Shown: positions 7,540 to 15,202 of the stretch, one piece after another
How the letters are laid out: the number at the start of each line of letters is the position of its first letter
How positions within the stretch are numbered: position 1 is the stretch's first letter
Assembly (NCBI RefSeq): GCF_039543525.1
Contig: NZ_BAABJX010000017.1
Coordinates: 1 to 64,000, forward strand
Length of the DNA: 64,000 bases
Direction: 5' to 3'
Source: Algivirga pacifica
Lineage (GTDB): Bacteria > Bacteroidota > Bacteroidia > Cytophagales > Flammeovirgaceae
Notes under the pieces: model-generated
What the model was told of the DNA's origin: nothing
Databases searched by the model: none
What the model saw: the letters and a program-made list of their open reading frames with translations, nothing else
Made by a program: the position numbers and the translations under genes

Positions 7540-8814
7540 TTACTCCCTTCCCAATAGTTGTTCTCCCTCAAGTATCTCCGTAGGGATATAAGCCATAAGC
7601 TTCTTGTCTTGCCCCATTTTTTTCCACAGCGTATTGACCGCAACCTCCCACTTCAAGGCAGAAACACCTTTGTTTATTCCTACAAAGCGGTAGGCGGTGT
7701 CGTTATAGTACATTTCTAGTCTTTCGTGTAGTTGTGCACTGAGGCTTTGTATCTGATCCAATGGAAGAATAATAGGGTTAATATCTTCATCGAGACAAAT
7801 CTCTATTCTATCTGTGTACAAATAGGCAGTCCCTTCTCCCAGAAGTTTGATTTCTTCACTTCCTTCTCCCCGGTATATATTAAGTCTTTGCTCTTCGAGT
7901 AGAGGAATGTTTTTGTCTTGTTCAAACTTTTGGCTTACAGTGTTGATTAGCCACTTTTCTTGCCAATGATACCAATCTCGGATATTATCAAAGTGTAGCT
8001 GGTGTGAGCTTTTTACCTCATAGAAACCATAGGTATTAATATGCAAATAGTACCCACAGGAATGGCAATAGAAGTCATTTCCTTTAGCGACAAATGTATT
8101 GAGTTTTTGACACTCAGGACAGACGTAAAGTGCATGTCCAATCTCTTCCGCTTTGTGCTTAGAGTGAATAGGGTGTATATGTTCTTGTTGCCAGGCGACC
8201 TCATCATGATCGATGGCTTGGGTTAAGGCTTCGAATAGCTCCTCTTCTGAGAGTTCCTTCACTTGTTCAGGAGTAAAGAGAATTTTATAGGAGACTTCTA
8301 CTTTTGTCCTGCGTAATTTTCGACTCCATCGAGGATTAAATTGGTGCATCCCTTTCATGACTGCTACGACTACAGGGACTTTTAAGATCTTAATCAATTT
8401 GACAATAGATGGATCCATCGGAAAACTTTTTCCTGCCCAGTTACGAACAGCCTCGGGGAAGAGACCAACCCCTTCTCCTTGTCGCATAACGCCTATAATA
8501 TCCCGAATTACTTTAGTGTCTCGAATTCCTTTTTTCTTGGGAATAGTTCCTAAGCCGGTTAAGAAAAGACGAAGAATAGGAGAGCGGAATACGGCATCAG
8601 AAGAAACAAAATGTGTAAAGCGGGGAAGTAAGTGTCCAATCAGGAAAGGATCCCAGAAGCCTACGTGATTGGATAGAAGTAGGTAAGGGCCTTGGATATT
8701 CTTTACTTCATTTGGAAGGTGCTTTTTGATATTAAACCATTTGACAAATAGACTCAAAAAGCACCAAACTAATAACCGTATAGACCATTTGGTGGGATAT
8801 AATTTCTTTTTCAT
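7540..8814 (-). CDS. PlsC-type lysophospholipid acyltransferase with C-terminal zinc ribbon
   Basis: Inner-membrane acyltransferase expected to acylate a lysophospholipid such as 1-acylglycerol-3-phosphate. The HX4D catalytic motif is NHVGFWD (H50, D55), and the phosphate-binding motif is FPEAVR (119-124), an FPEG-R variant. An N-terminal hydrophobic segment (about 11-27) probably anchors it. After the acyltransferase domain, at about 230-255, comes a CPEC...CHSC four-cysteine ribbon (C232, C235, C250, C253) and a further region of about 170 residues that I do not recognise. At 424 residues it is much longer than plain PlsC (about 240). The stop codon abuts the heptamer array. Confidence 0.87.
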   Translation of the reverse strand: MKKKLYPTKWSIRLLVWCFLSLFVKWFNIKKHLPNEVKNIQGPYLLLSNHVGFWDPFLIGHLLPRFTHFVSSDAVFRSPILRLFLTGLGTIPKKKGIRDTKVIRDIIGVMRQGEGVGLFPEAVRNWAGKSFPMDPSIVKLIKILKVPVVVAVMKGMHQFNPRWSRKLRRTKVEVSYKILFTPEQVKELSEEELFEALTQAIDHDEVAWQQEHIHPIHSKHKAEEIGHALYVCPECQKLNTFVAKGNDFYCHSCGYYLHINTYGFYEVKSSHQLHFDNIRDWYHWQEKWLINTVSQKFEQDKNIPLLEEQRLNIYRGEGSEEIKLLGEGTAYLYTDRIEICLDEDINPIILPLDQIQSLSAQLHERLEMYYNDTAYRFVGINKGVSALKWEVAVNTLWKKMGQDKKLMAYIPTEILEGEQLLGRE

Positions 8815-8979
8815 TGTGTGAGTAATGGATTTCAGTAGCTGATATGTTCTGCAAATGTTTCTTACAAAAGTACAAAAGGAGAGGGAATACTGCTTAATTT
8901 TTTATCAGTAGGCATGAAATGTATGTGTCAAGTTTACTTTGGTTTGTTTTTTGATACATAAAAGTATCATTATTTATAC

Positions 8980-8987
8980 TATATTTG
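8980..8987 (+). promoter_or_regulatory. Possible -7 element (TATATTTG) for the 408-residue gene
   Basis: It matches the Bacteroidota TAnnTTTG -7 consensus, 118 nt before the ATG at 9106. No TTG at the proper 19-21 bp spacing is present, so support is partial. Confidence 0.35.
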
Positions 8988-9045
8988 TTTGTGAATAAGT
9001 ATTCATTAGAGGTTAGGCACTTTTACCCTATCTGAAGACGTATTC

Positions 9046-9061
9046 CAAACAAGCTCTAAGA
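9046..9061 (-). repeat. Solo end of the AGAGCTTGTTTGGAAT element
   Basis: The complement of AGAGCTTGTTTGGAAT, the terminal repeat of the element at 12355-12516, lies in the 5' leader of the 408-residue gene. Other solo ends lie near 34875 and 56910. Confidence 0.65.
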
Positions 9062-9105
9062 CTCAACAATAACCAAATTATAATTCAATTACTTTTTTAT
9101 TCAAT

Positions 9106-10332
9106 ATGGCTTATATCAACACTTACGTTTTGTTAGCAGGCTTTTTTTGCGCTCCTTTTTTTTATGCGGCTTATGCTTTCAGAACTAAAAAAATATTGGG
9201 AGATAGTTGGCTGAAGGGGCATCAGGTAGCCAATGAGGTGTCTGAAAAACAAGGAAAAAAAGTAGCAGGGAGTACTAAGAATCCTTGGCTATTTGCAGGT
9301 CCAAGAGCTAGCCGCTTAGAAGAAAAAGCAATCAATCGAGTACATTTTCCAATGAAAGTCTATCGTTTGAGTAAGTTGTTTTTGGTGACCTTGCCTGACG
9401 TAGCATTTCGAATCCTTGGACATTTCCTTCGTACAGGAAACTTCAACTGGCACCCAGTAATTACCCAAAAGCAGCTGTTTGACTTGGTGGCTTATTCCTC
9501 TTTATTGATACCGGCAGAAGTAAGTGAGGATGGAGAATACTTGACGTTTCAGGCGCCAAAAGATCTACCACTAACAACTAAAGCAAATCTTTGTCCAGCG
9601 GGATTAAAGGTCATATTTCACATAAAAGAGGAATGTTTAGTAGAGGCGCTTTGGGAGGGAAAGACTATTACGGAGGATATAGGGTTAGTGACTGCTTTGA
9701 TAGGGCAATTGATAGCCCACTGGGCACACCCACAATCGCATGTCATGTCAGAGAAATCTGCTCGTGAGATTACCGAAAAACAAGTGCAACCGTTGGAGCC
9801 TTCCAGTCGATTTGTGGTGGCTTTACATGATGGGTTATTGTATTCACCGATTAGCCCCATTACGACTAAAACTCATTTACTGAATACCATGGCCGAAAGG
9901 GATAGTATTATAGCTTCTATTGAGGTACCTCTTCCGCATGCAATGGATAAGCGAAAGATGCAGTTTCGCTATTACAGTTTCTTGGTAAAGGCAAGAATGG
10001 TATTGATACAATCTTTGAAAAAGTATAACCTGAATATTAATGCAGAATATCTTTTCAATAATATGATCTTGCATTCGGTCGAGCATTATGTGCTCTATAC
10101 GAATACCCGTAAGCTGATTTGGTCCATAGATGGTAGTAAAAGTCTGAGCTCCTATTTCCGATCTAGAATATTTAGAGCTATATGGATTCCTGATTATGAG
10201 ACCTCTCTAGAGAAGCAACGTATCCGCAAGATCGATGATAAGACATTTCCTTTTTATAAGGATTTACACACACAATTAGAGAAGATTGATAAGGAATTGG
10301 CAGATTGTATTTTGGCATCTACTTCATATTAG
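9106..10332 (+). CDS. Unrecognised 408-residue protein
   Basis: I cannot assign a family. It begins with a hydrophobic segment (about 4-23, possible anchor), followed by basic and soluble sequence. Noteworthy stretches are HWAHPQSHVMSEKSAREI near residues 205-222 (three histidines), a helical Arg/Lys-rich segment near 285-310 and a mainly helical C-terminus. Most of the chain looks globular and partly helical, compatible with an uncharacterised cytoplasmic-face enzyme. It is monocistronic and ends in a strong bidirectional terminator. Confidence 0.75.
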   Translation: MAYINTYVLLAGFFCAPFFYAAYAFRTKKILGDSWLKGHQVANEVSEKQGKKVAGSTKNPWLFAGPRASRLEEKAINRVHFPMKVYRLSKLFLVTLPDVAFRILGHFLRTGNFNWHPVITQKQLFDLVAYSSLLIPAEVSEDGEYLTFQAPKDLPLTTKANLCPAGLKVIFHIKEECLVEALWEGKTITEDIGLVTALIGQLIAHWAHPQSHVMSEKSAREITEKQVQPLEPSSRFVVALHDGLLYSPISPITTKTHLLNTMAERDSIIASIEVPLPHAMDKRKMQFRYYSFLVKARMVLIQSLKKYNLNINAEYLFNNMILHSVEHYVLYTNTRKLIWSIDGSKSLSSYFRSRIFRAIWIPDYETSLEKQRIRKIDDKTFPFYKDLHTQLEKIDKELADCILASTSY

Positions 10333-10334
10333 TT

Positions 10335-10372
10335 GAAGAAAAAAGGTAGGCCATGGCCTACCTTTTTTCTTC
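10335..10372. terminator. Bidirectional terminator between convergent genes
   Basis: GAAGAAAAAAGGTAGGCC pairs with the exactly complementary GGCCTACCTTTTTTCTTC across 10335-10372, with an A run on one side and a T run on the other. It serves both the 408-residue gene and the LytTR gene, whose 3' coding end lies inside it. Confidence 0.88.
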
Positions 10373-11119
10373 ATTCAACACTTTTATCACCGCTTTCTTA
10401 TACGTTCTACTAATCGGAAGCTCTTGTTCTTTGAGGACAAGAGTTTCTTTGTTATAGGCGGTGATATAGGTAGGGTTTACGATAAAAGAACGGTGTATTC
10501 TTAAAAAAGAGGCAGGTAATTGCTTATGAAAATGACTGATTTTTTCATGTGTCTTTAAGGTACTATCGTCTTTGAGGTGTATATGGATGTAGTCAGAAAG
10601 GCTTTCTACATAAATGATGTCTTCTGGAGTTATTCTATAATTTTTTCGATTAGACCGAATATTCAAAAAATGCTCTGTAGGATTTGTGTTTTTTTCTTCG
10701 ACGGATTGTGTGATAGTCTGTTGTTGTATAGACTGTCGAACAAGTAAGATAAAGGAGAAGAGAAAAACGATAAAATATAAGGTAATTGTAAGTGTAAAAA
10801 CATCGGAAGCCATAGGGCTCATTTGCTCATAGGAATAATTGCTCAATAAAACATAAGAAAGCACGATGACTAACATCTCAAAATAAGTAGAGACTATGAT
10901 GAGATATAAAGAGTAAAGAGTGAATTTTTTAAAGGACCGTTGAAAAAGATATTTGGGTACTAAAAAATAGTTGAAGGTGTAGCAACTACCGACCACTACA
11001 GGGAATAGCATTCCCACAAAAAATAAGGCCGTACTTACAGAGGGGAAAGTCTGTGTAAAAAAGATGGTAAGACCGATAAAGGTCAATACCCAAAAAGTGA
11101 TGTGGTAAATCGTTTTCAT
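10358..11119 (-). CDS. Membrane-bound LytTR-domain transcription regulator
   Basis: The N-terminal half has four hydrophobic segments. The C-terminal part (about 150-250) is a LytTR DNA-binding domain: NIRSNRKNYRITPEDIIYVE, then SLSDYIHIHL, FLRIHRSFIVNP and the ISRTYKK-type end. There is no receiver domain, so membrane sensing probably acts directly on DNA binding. I chose the ATG at 11119 (253 residues, MKTIYHITF) over the longer frame starting at 11194 because the extra 25 residues run into the promoter of the divergent gene. The divergent partner, an ExbB-like channel gene, is a plausible target. Confidence 0.85.
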   Translation of the reverse strand: MKTIYHITFWVLTFIGLTIFFTQTFPSVSTALFFVGMLFPVVVGSCYTFNYFLVPKYLFQRSFKKFTLYSLYLIIVSTYFEMLVIVLSYVLLSNYSYEQMSPMASDVFTLTITLYFIVFLFSFILLVRQSIQQQTITQSVEEKNTNPTEHFLNIRSNRKNYRITPEDIIYVESLSDYIHIHLKDDSTLKTHEKISHFHKQLPASFLRIHRSFIVNPTYITAYNKETLVLKEQELPISRTYKKAVIKVLNEEKR

Positions 11120-11193
11120 GCTACAAATTAGGGTGAAAAAGACTATTTTGTTCAATAATTCGACAAAATACAGGTTTTGTACCGGATTTGACA

Positions 11194-11224
11194 TTGTGGC
11201 TGGGAGAGTTTCCCTCTAATTTTG
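11194..11224 (+). promoter_or_regulatory. Bacteroidota-type promoter of the ExbB-like gene
   Basis: TTG at 11194-11196 (-33), a 20-bp spacer and TAATTTTG at 11217-11224 (-7) fit the TTG/TAnnTTTG consensus. The expected transcript starts near 11230, leaving a leader of about 30 nt. This is the best promoter match found in the window. Confidence 0.7.
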
Positions 11225-11258
11225 CTCAAAATAATTTCATATAAAACGTAAAAAAAAC

Positions 11259-11636
11259 ATGATCGAATTATTTTATCAGGGGGGCGTACTATTTATGAGC
11301 ATCCTAACTTTGGAGGCAATAGTAGCATTAGTACTTGTCGTAATGATCTTGAAAGGTCGAGCTATTTTGACTACAGAAGAAGCCAAGGAAAAAGTAGGAC
11401 TGCTGAAGTCTATCGGAGTGTTGGCATTGGTTACTGGAATGCTCGGGCAATTGATTGGCCTGTATTCAGCTTTTGAACATATCGCAAATATGGGGAATGT
11501 CTCCCCTTCCATGTTGGCGGGAGGAGTGAAGGTTTCCATGATCTCTACCTTGTATGGATTATTGATTTGTGTAGGGTGTTATGTAGTTGCCTTAGGGGTG
11601 TCGGCTAAGAGTATTTTTGGAGTAAACGGAAGGTAG
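11259..11636 (+). CDS. Short solo ExbB/TolQ/MotA-type proton channel subunit
   Basis: The 125-residue protein has an N-terminal transmembrane helix (about 10-30), a short cytoplasmic linker and two helices (about 50-68 and 88-112). The pattern GVLALVTGMLGQLIGLYSAF followed by LAGGVKVSMISTLYGLLIC is the paired-helix core of the MotA/TolQ/ExbB family. Classical members exceed 200 residues and pair with ExbD/TolR or MotB; neither is nearby. It is divergent from a LytTR regulator and has its own promoter and terminator. The function is unknown; it could be a cut-down channel or a partner of an ExbD encoded elsewhere. Confidence 0.82.
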   Translation: MIELFYQGGVLFMSILTLEAIVALVLVVMILKGRAILTTEEAKEKVGLLKSIGVLALVTGMLGQLIGLYSAFEHIANMGNVSPSMLAGGVKVSMISTLYGLLICVGCYVVALGVSAKSIFGVNGR

Positions 11637-11640
11637 TTGG

Positions 11641-11674
11641 CTTGTTGAATCGACCTAATGGTCGATTCAACAAG
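11641..11674. terminator. Bidirectional hairpin terminator
   Basis: CTTGTTGAATCGACC and GGTCGATTCAACAAG form perfect 15-bp arms with a TAAT loop between the two convergent genes. The arm ends share the GTTGAATCG / CGATTCAAC wording of the mosaic repeats. Confidence 0.8.
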
Positions 11675-11677
11675 CTC

Positions 11678-12157
11678 TTATCGTTCGCTATGAATATATT
11701 CCTGTACACTTTCAGGAAGGTGATGACCTAAGTAAAATATACCCACATTGATCAAGATACTCCATGTGATAGCACTAATGAGCATATAAAAAATAATACG
11801 ACTTTTTTTCTCACCAAAAGAAACGGCTACCATCGCACCTCCCGGAGGAGTTAATAATAAAGGAGTAAGCATTGCCACTCCAAACATCCCGTATTTACGC
11901 CAAATCTTGACCAAACGTCGGTTTCTACGGGAGAATAGTTTTCGTTTCTTTCGGCTAAAAAAAGTTCTACTGATCTTATTCCTCATAGGTTTGCCAGCGT
12001 AAGCCAAAATAAAAGCGGTGATCATCATACCCAGAGCTGAAAGAGTAACGGATTCCATAAACCTCAATCCAACAGCATAGGCCGTGACGGGGCCAATAAC
12101 AAATTTGAACATGCTGATAAAGATGATCAGCAAGTATTTCGATAGTAATTCTATCAT
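11678..12157 (-). CDS. Small polytopic membrane protein, VTT/small-export-like
   Basis: The 159-residue protein has four hydrophobic segments, a highly basic cytoplasmic loop (RKKRKLFSRRNRR, near residues 69-81) and a conserved-looking LTPLLLTPPGGAMVAVSFG segment (about 98-116). The G-x-P-rich re-entrant-like segment recalls DedA/VTT or the small-multidrug-export group, but neither assignment is firm. It is monocistronic and convergent with the ExbB-like gene. Confidence 0.7.
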   Translation of the reverse strand: MIELLSKYLLIIFISMFKFVIGPVTAYAVGLRFMESVTLSALGMMITAFILAYAGKPMRNKISRTFFSRKKRKLFSRRNRRLVKIWRKYGMFGVAMLTPLLLTPPGGAMVAVSFGEKKSRIIFYMLISAITWSILINVGIFYLGHHLPESVQEYIHSER

Positions 12158-12354
12158 AGCTAATTATAGAACAATGACAATACTGCTAATCAGCATTAGT
12201 GTATTGTGTAGGACTTGTATGAGATGGTAGAAAGATCATTGTTTATTCGACAATGACAAGCGCATAAAAATAAGGTAAGACTTTAGCCTTACCTTAAAGA
12301 TAACGTTTATTTTTTAGATCAGCTTTATATTTACTGAGTATGAGGCTTTACCTT
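12158..12354. other. Intergenic DNA upstream of the VTT-like gene
   Basis: It contains the presumed promoter of the minus-strand gene and the imperfect repeat GGTAAGACTTTAGCCTTACC (12273-12292), a possible small hairpin. There is no ORF. The neighbouring repeat (12355-12516) fills the rest of the gap. Confidence 0.5.
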
Positions 12355-12516
12355 AGAGCTTGTTTGGAATCCAGATTTTGAGAATAAAACTTCTATAAAT
12401 TGACTGATAAAGTCCTGATTTGAGCCTAATAGTGGTTCTATTTGGGGATAATCAGGACTTTTTCAGTCAAAATTAGAGGAATTTTATTCCAAAAGATGTG
12501 GTCCCAAACAAGCTCT
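12355..12516. mobile_element. MITE-like 162-bp inverted repeat
   Basis: The ends are AGAGCTTGTTTGG at 12355-12367 and its near-complement CCCAAACAAGCTCT at 12503-12516. Inside, some 55 bp on each side continue as imperfect inverted repeats (about three quarters identical by eye), ending at the core arms AAAGTCCTGATT and AATCAGGACTTT around a loop of about 28 nt. No ORF is present. Solo copies of the end occur near 9046, 34875 and 56911, which suggests a dispersed non-autonomous element. Confidence 0.7.
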
Positions 12517-12519
12517 TAA

Positions 12520-13473
12520 TTAAGCAGGCATTAAGGTATACGTATAATAAGCATAGGTCACCAACAAGATAATCCCCTCCAATCGATTGATACTTTTACC
12601 CATAAACATCATAGGAAGTAAAAGTAACGTAATCCCCAACATCCACGGGATATCATACGAAAGTAACTCAGGGCTGATATCAATATTAGCGACAATACTC
12701 GTAAATCCTAGTATGGATAATACATTAAAGATATTAGAGCCTAATAGGTTACCGATCGCAAGGTCAGTGTTTTGACGATAAGCGGCGACTACAGAAGTCA
12801 CTAACTCAGGTAAGCTGGTGCCCAGGGCTAGTACTACGATGCCGATGATACGCTCGTCTACGCCTAATGCAGTAAATACAGTTTGAGCTCCTCCCACAAA
12901 CCAATCAGCACCAAAAGTCAAGGCGGCAATACCTATGATGATAAAAACACCGTCAATTAGCCAGCTACGTAGATTAATGGGAGTTTTAGATTGATTCTCC
13001 TCTCCAGCTAAAGCTCGTTGTTCTTTCTGTGATTTTCTAAGGATATAGAATTGATAGGTAAATAATAAGGAAACCATCAGTAACCCCGTAGCCATATTCA
13101 GTACTTGAAAATAACTCCCGATAAAGAATAGCAAGATAGAACTACCTATGGTGACAGGCCAGTCCAAACGTAAGGTACTGCGTTGTACTTTTATAGGGGT
13201 AATCAGTGCGGTTAATCCCAAAACCAAGGCCAGGTTACAAATATTGGAGCCTACGACGTTGCCCATTGCCATATCGGAACTACCCTGAAGGGCTGCCAAC
13301 ATACTAATAAATAGCTCCGGTGCTGAGGTACCAAAAGCGACTACGGTAAGTCCTACTACGAGAGGGGTTATTTTTAGCTTGAGGGCAATATTGGATGCCC
13401 CTCTGACTAGAGCTTCCCCTCCTGCAATAAGTACGATTAGACCGATGATTAGTTGTACTGCGCTGATTGTCAT
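12520..13473 (-). CDS. CaCA-family Na+/Ca2+ (cation) exchanger, YrbG-type
   Basis: The 317-residue inner-membrane antiporter has about ten transmembrane segments arranged as two homologous halves. Alpha-1 repeat: VAFGTSAPELFISMLAALQG followed by GNVVGSN (near residues 45-78). Alpha-2 repeat: ALGTSLPELVTSVVAAYRQ followed by GNLLGSNIFN (near 216-251). These carry the paired acidic residues that coordinate the cation. It probably exports Ca2+ in exchange for Na+ or H+. It is monocistronic, and the MITE-like element directly abuts its stop codon. Confidence 0.94.
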   Translation of the reverse strand: MTISAVQLIIGLIVLIAGGEALVRGASNIALKLKITPLVVGLTVVAFGTSAPELFISMLAALQGSSDMAMGNVVGSNICNLALVLGLTALITPIKVQRSTLRLDWPVTIGSSILLFFIGSYFQVLNMATGLLMVSLLFTYQFYILRKSQKEQRALAGEENQSKTPINLRSWLIDGVFIIIGIAALTFGADWFVGGAQTVFTALGVDERIIGIVVLALGTSLPELVTSVVAAYRQNTDLAIGNLLGSNIFNVLSILGFTSIVANIDISPELLSYDIPWMLGITLLLLPMMFMGKSINRLEGIILLVTYAYYTYTLMPA

Positions 13474-13659
13474 ATCGAATGAATGATTTAGTCTATTCTG
13501 TTAATGGATATTCTGATTCCTTGAATAAATAGTATTCTGTATATAACGGAGTTCAAGCAAAAAAGGTACTCTTTTTATAAAAAAAGATAAAAGAGCGGTA
13601 GGCTATGCTTATATTCAAGCGCTATTTAATTCATTAACTATTTTTAAAATCATTGAGTA

Positions 13660-14673
13660 ATGAGATTCTTTTTCTTACTAGCCATTATTTATGTTGGTGC
13701 ATTCCAAAGTATTCAAGCGCAATACCATTATTATTTGGATGAGTTTTTTCTTCCTGTGGAAGATTCATTAGCGGCAAACTATCGTCGAGCAGTACAGCTC
13801 AATGAAAATGGAAGCTATCTATTGACTACCTCTTTTATGAATGGTAAAGTCTTCAAGCAAGTTAATGCTAGTATACAGTTGAAAAATAACGATACTCTTG
13901 TGTTGGATCATATGCCAACGGTAAAGGAGGTGAAAGAGTGGCAGATAACTTATCAGGGTTTAGAAACCACGTACTATAAGACGGGAGAAAAGCTTAAAAC
14001 AATTTTTTATCAGGACGATCGTCCTGCGGGACAGTTCCGGGTTTGGCATCTTAATGGCCGTTTAATGGCTGAGATGGTAGAAATACCTTTCGCCGAGCGA
14101 AAAGATCAGGAGCATATGATTGTATCCTATTTTGACTCCTTAGGGAATGTAAAAGTGGTCAATGGAAAGGGAGTGCTGTCAAATGACCTCTTATATGAAC
14201 AAGATGCCGTATATAAGGTGTCTGGTCAGTTGAAAAACGGTTTAAAGCAAGGAGAGTGGAGTGGAGCGTTTGCTTCAGGTTCGTATATCGAAGTTTATAA
14301 AAAAGGGAAGTTGATAAAAGGCGAGAGTACAGGAGAAGATGGACATCACTATCAATATAAGCAATTGCATAAAGAAGCCTTGTACGGAGAAAATGGTAGC
14401 CTTGCGGATTTTTACAGGCAAGTGGGAAAAGAACTACGTTACCCTGCTGAAGCCCGTCGACAAGGTGTAGAGGGAAAAGTCTATCTTATGTTTATGGTGG
14501 ATAAGTATGGTGAGGTGAGAACGTTGGATGTTTATAGGCATGGGAATCCATTGTTGGATAAGGAAGCTGTGAGGGTCTTAAGAAAATTGGCTCCAGGGTT
14601 CAAGCCGGCGACTTTCAGAGGACAGCCTTTTACTAGCAGAAGAGTACTTCCTATTATGTTTCATTTAGGCTAA
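13660..14673 (+). CDS. Secreted protein with C-terminal TonB domain
   Basis: A signal peptide is visible (MRFFFLLAIIYVGAFQSIQA, cleavage near 20-21). Residues 90-230 contain MORN-like Y-x-T-G-E-K / G-x-W-x-G repeats common in Bacteroidota exported proteins. The C-terminal 85 residues match a TonB C-terminal fold: YPAEARRQGVEGKVYLMFMV, then DKEAVRVLRKLAPGFKPA. There is no N-terminal TonB anchor, so it is probably a periplasmic TonB-fold protein rather than an energy transducer. The stop codon is followed by GAGCAGT heptamers. Confidence 0.85.
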   Translation: MRFFFLLAIIYVGAFQSIQAQYHYYLDEFFLPVEDSLAANYRRAVQLNENGSYLLTTSFMNGKVFKQVNASIQLKNNDTLVLDHMPTVKEVKEWQITYQGLETTYYKTGEKLKTIFYQDDRPAGQFRVWHLNGRLMAEMVEIPFAERKDQEHMIVSYFDSLGNVKVVNGKGVLSNDLLYEQDAVYKVSGQLKNGLKQGEWSGAFASGSYIEVYKKGKLIKGESTGEDGHHYQYKQLHKEALYGENGSLADFYRQVGKELRYPAEARRQGVEGKVYLMFMVDKYGEVRTLDVYRHGNPLLDKEAVRVLRKLAPGFKPATFRGQPFTSRRVLPIMFHLG

Positions 14674-14676
14674 TAC

Positions 14677-14709
14677 CAGTGAGCAGTGAGCAGTGAACAG
14701 TGAGCAGTG
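14677..14709 (+). repeat. GAGCAGT heptamer array (about 4.5 units)
   Basis: It is a tandem 7-bp repeat, CAGTGAGCAGTGAGCAGTGA onward, with one G-to-A variant. It is nearly complementary to the ATTGCTC array that begins 48 bp downstream, so the two can form a hairpin. Confidence 0.85.
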
Positions 14710-14756
14710 AAAAACTATCAGTAAAAATTGGGAGGATATAGTGGGGTGAAATAATT

Positions 14757-14853
14757 TTGCTCATTGCTCATTGCTCATTGCTCATTGCTCATTGCTCATT
14801 GCTCATTGCTCATTGCTCATTGCTCATTGCTCATTGCTCATTGCTCATTGCTC
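14757..14853 (+). repeat. ATTGCTC heptamer array (about 14 units)
   Basis: Perfect tandem 7-bp units end one base before the stop codon of the minus-strand DUF4834 gene. The complement GAGCAAT differs by one base from the GAGCAGT array upstream. The apparent ORF across it (LLIAHCS repeats) is an artefact. Confidence 0.95.
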
Positions 14854-14854
14854 A

Positions 14855-15145
14855 CTATTTAACCTCCTCATAGTCCACATACTCCCCTCCATCTTCTTCT
14901 GGCATTTGATTGGCCTTACTTTTTTCCTGAGGGATAATAATCGTCATGCCTTCTTTTTTCACTGCTTCGGCTTGATAGCCTGCTTGCTGTCTCCTCATAG
15001 CTTCTTGCTGGGCTTTCTGCTTTTCCAGGATTTTCTCATAGACAGTAGGGCCAAAAGCCTTGAAGAACCATTTGAAGAAAAATCCAGAGAAACGAGAAAA
15101 TATATAAATCAGTACGATGGTAACTAATAAGAATTTTAGAAACAT
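14855..15145 (-). CDS. DUF4834-family membrane protein
   Basis: With the start set at 15145 (MFLKFLLVTIV) it is a 96-residue protein. The longer frame to 15199 adds 18 polar residues before the hydrophobic segment and is less likely. An N-terminal membrane helix (about 1-20) and amphipathic FFFKWFFKAFG are followed by a Gln-rich helix, a charged tail and the C-terminal signature EYVDYEEVK typical of DUF4834. The family is small, confined to Bacteroidota and without assigned function. It is followed closely (on the plus strand) by the two-lipoprotein cluster on the same strand. Confidence 0.8.
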   Translation of the reverse strand: MFLKFLLVTIVLIYIFSRFSGFFFKWFFKAFGPTVYEKILEKQKAQQEAMRRQQAGYQAEAVKKEGMTIIIPQEKSKANQMPEEDGGEYVDYEEVK

Positions 15146-15202
15146 AGTGTTATTTATAGTTGATGTTTTCACAAATATACGGCATCTCTGGGAGAACAAC
15201 GA

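Noticed and set aside
7416..7643. ORF with YRLSVIG repeats on the minus strand
   Set aside because: It is a translation of the TAACCGA array, open because 7-bp units contain no stop in that frame; it overlaps the end of the acyltransferase gene.
14771..15127. ORF with LLIAHCS repeats on the plus strand
   Set aside because: Product of the ATTGCTC array continuing antisense through the DUF4834 gene.
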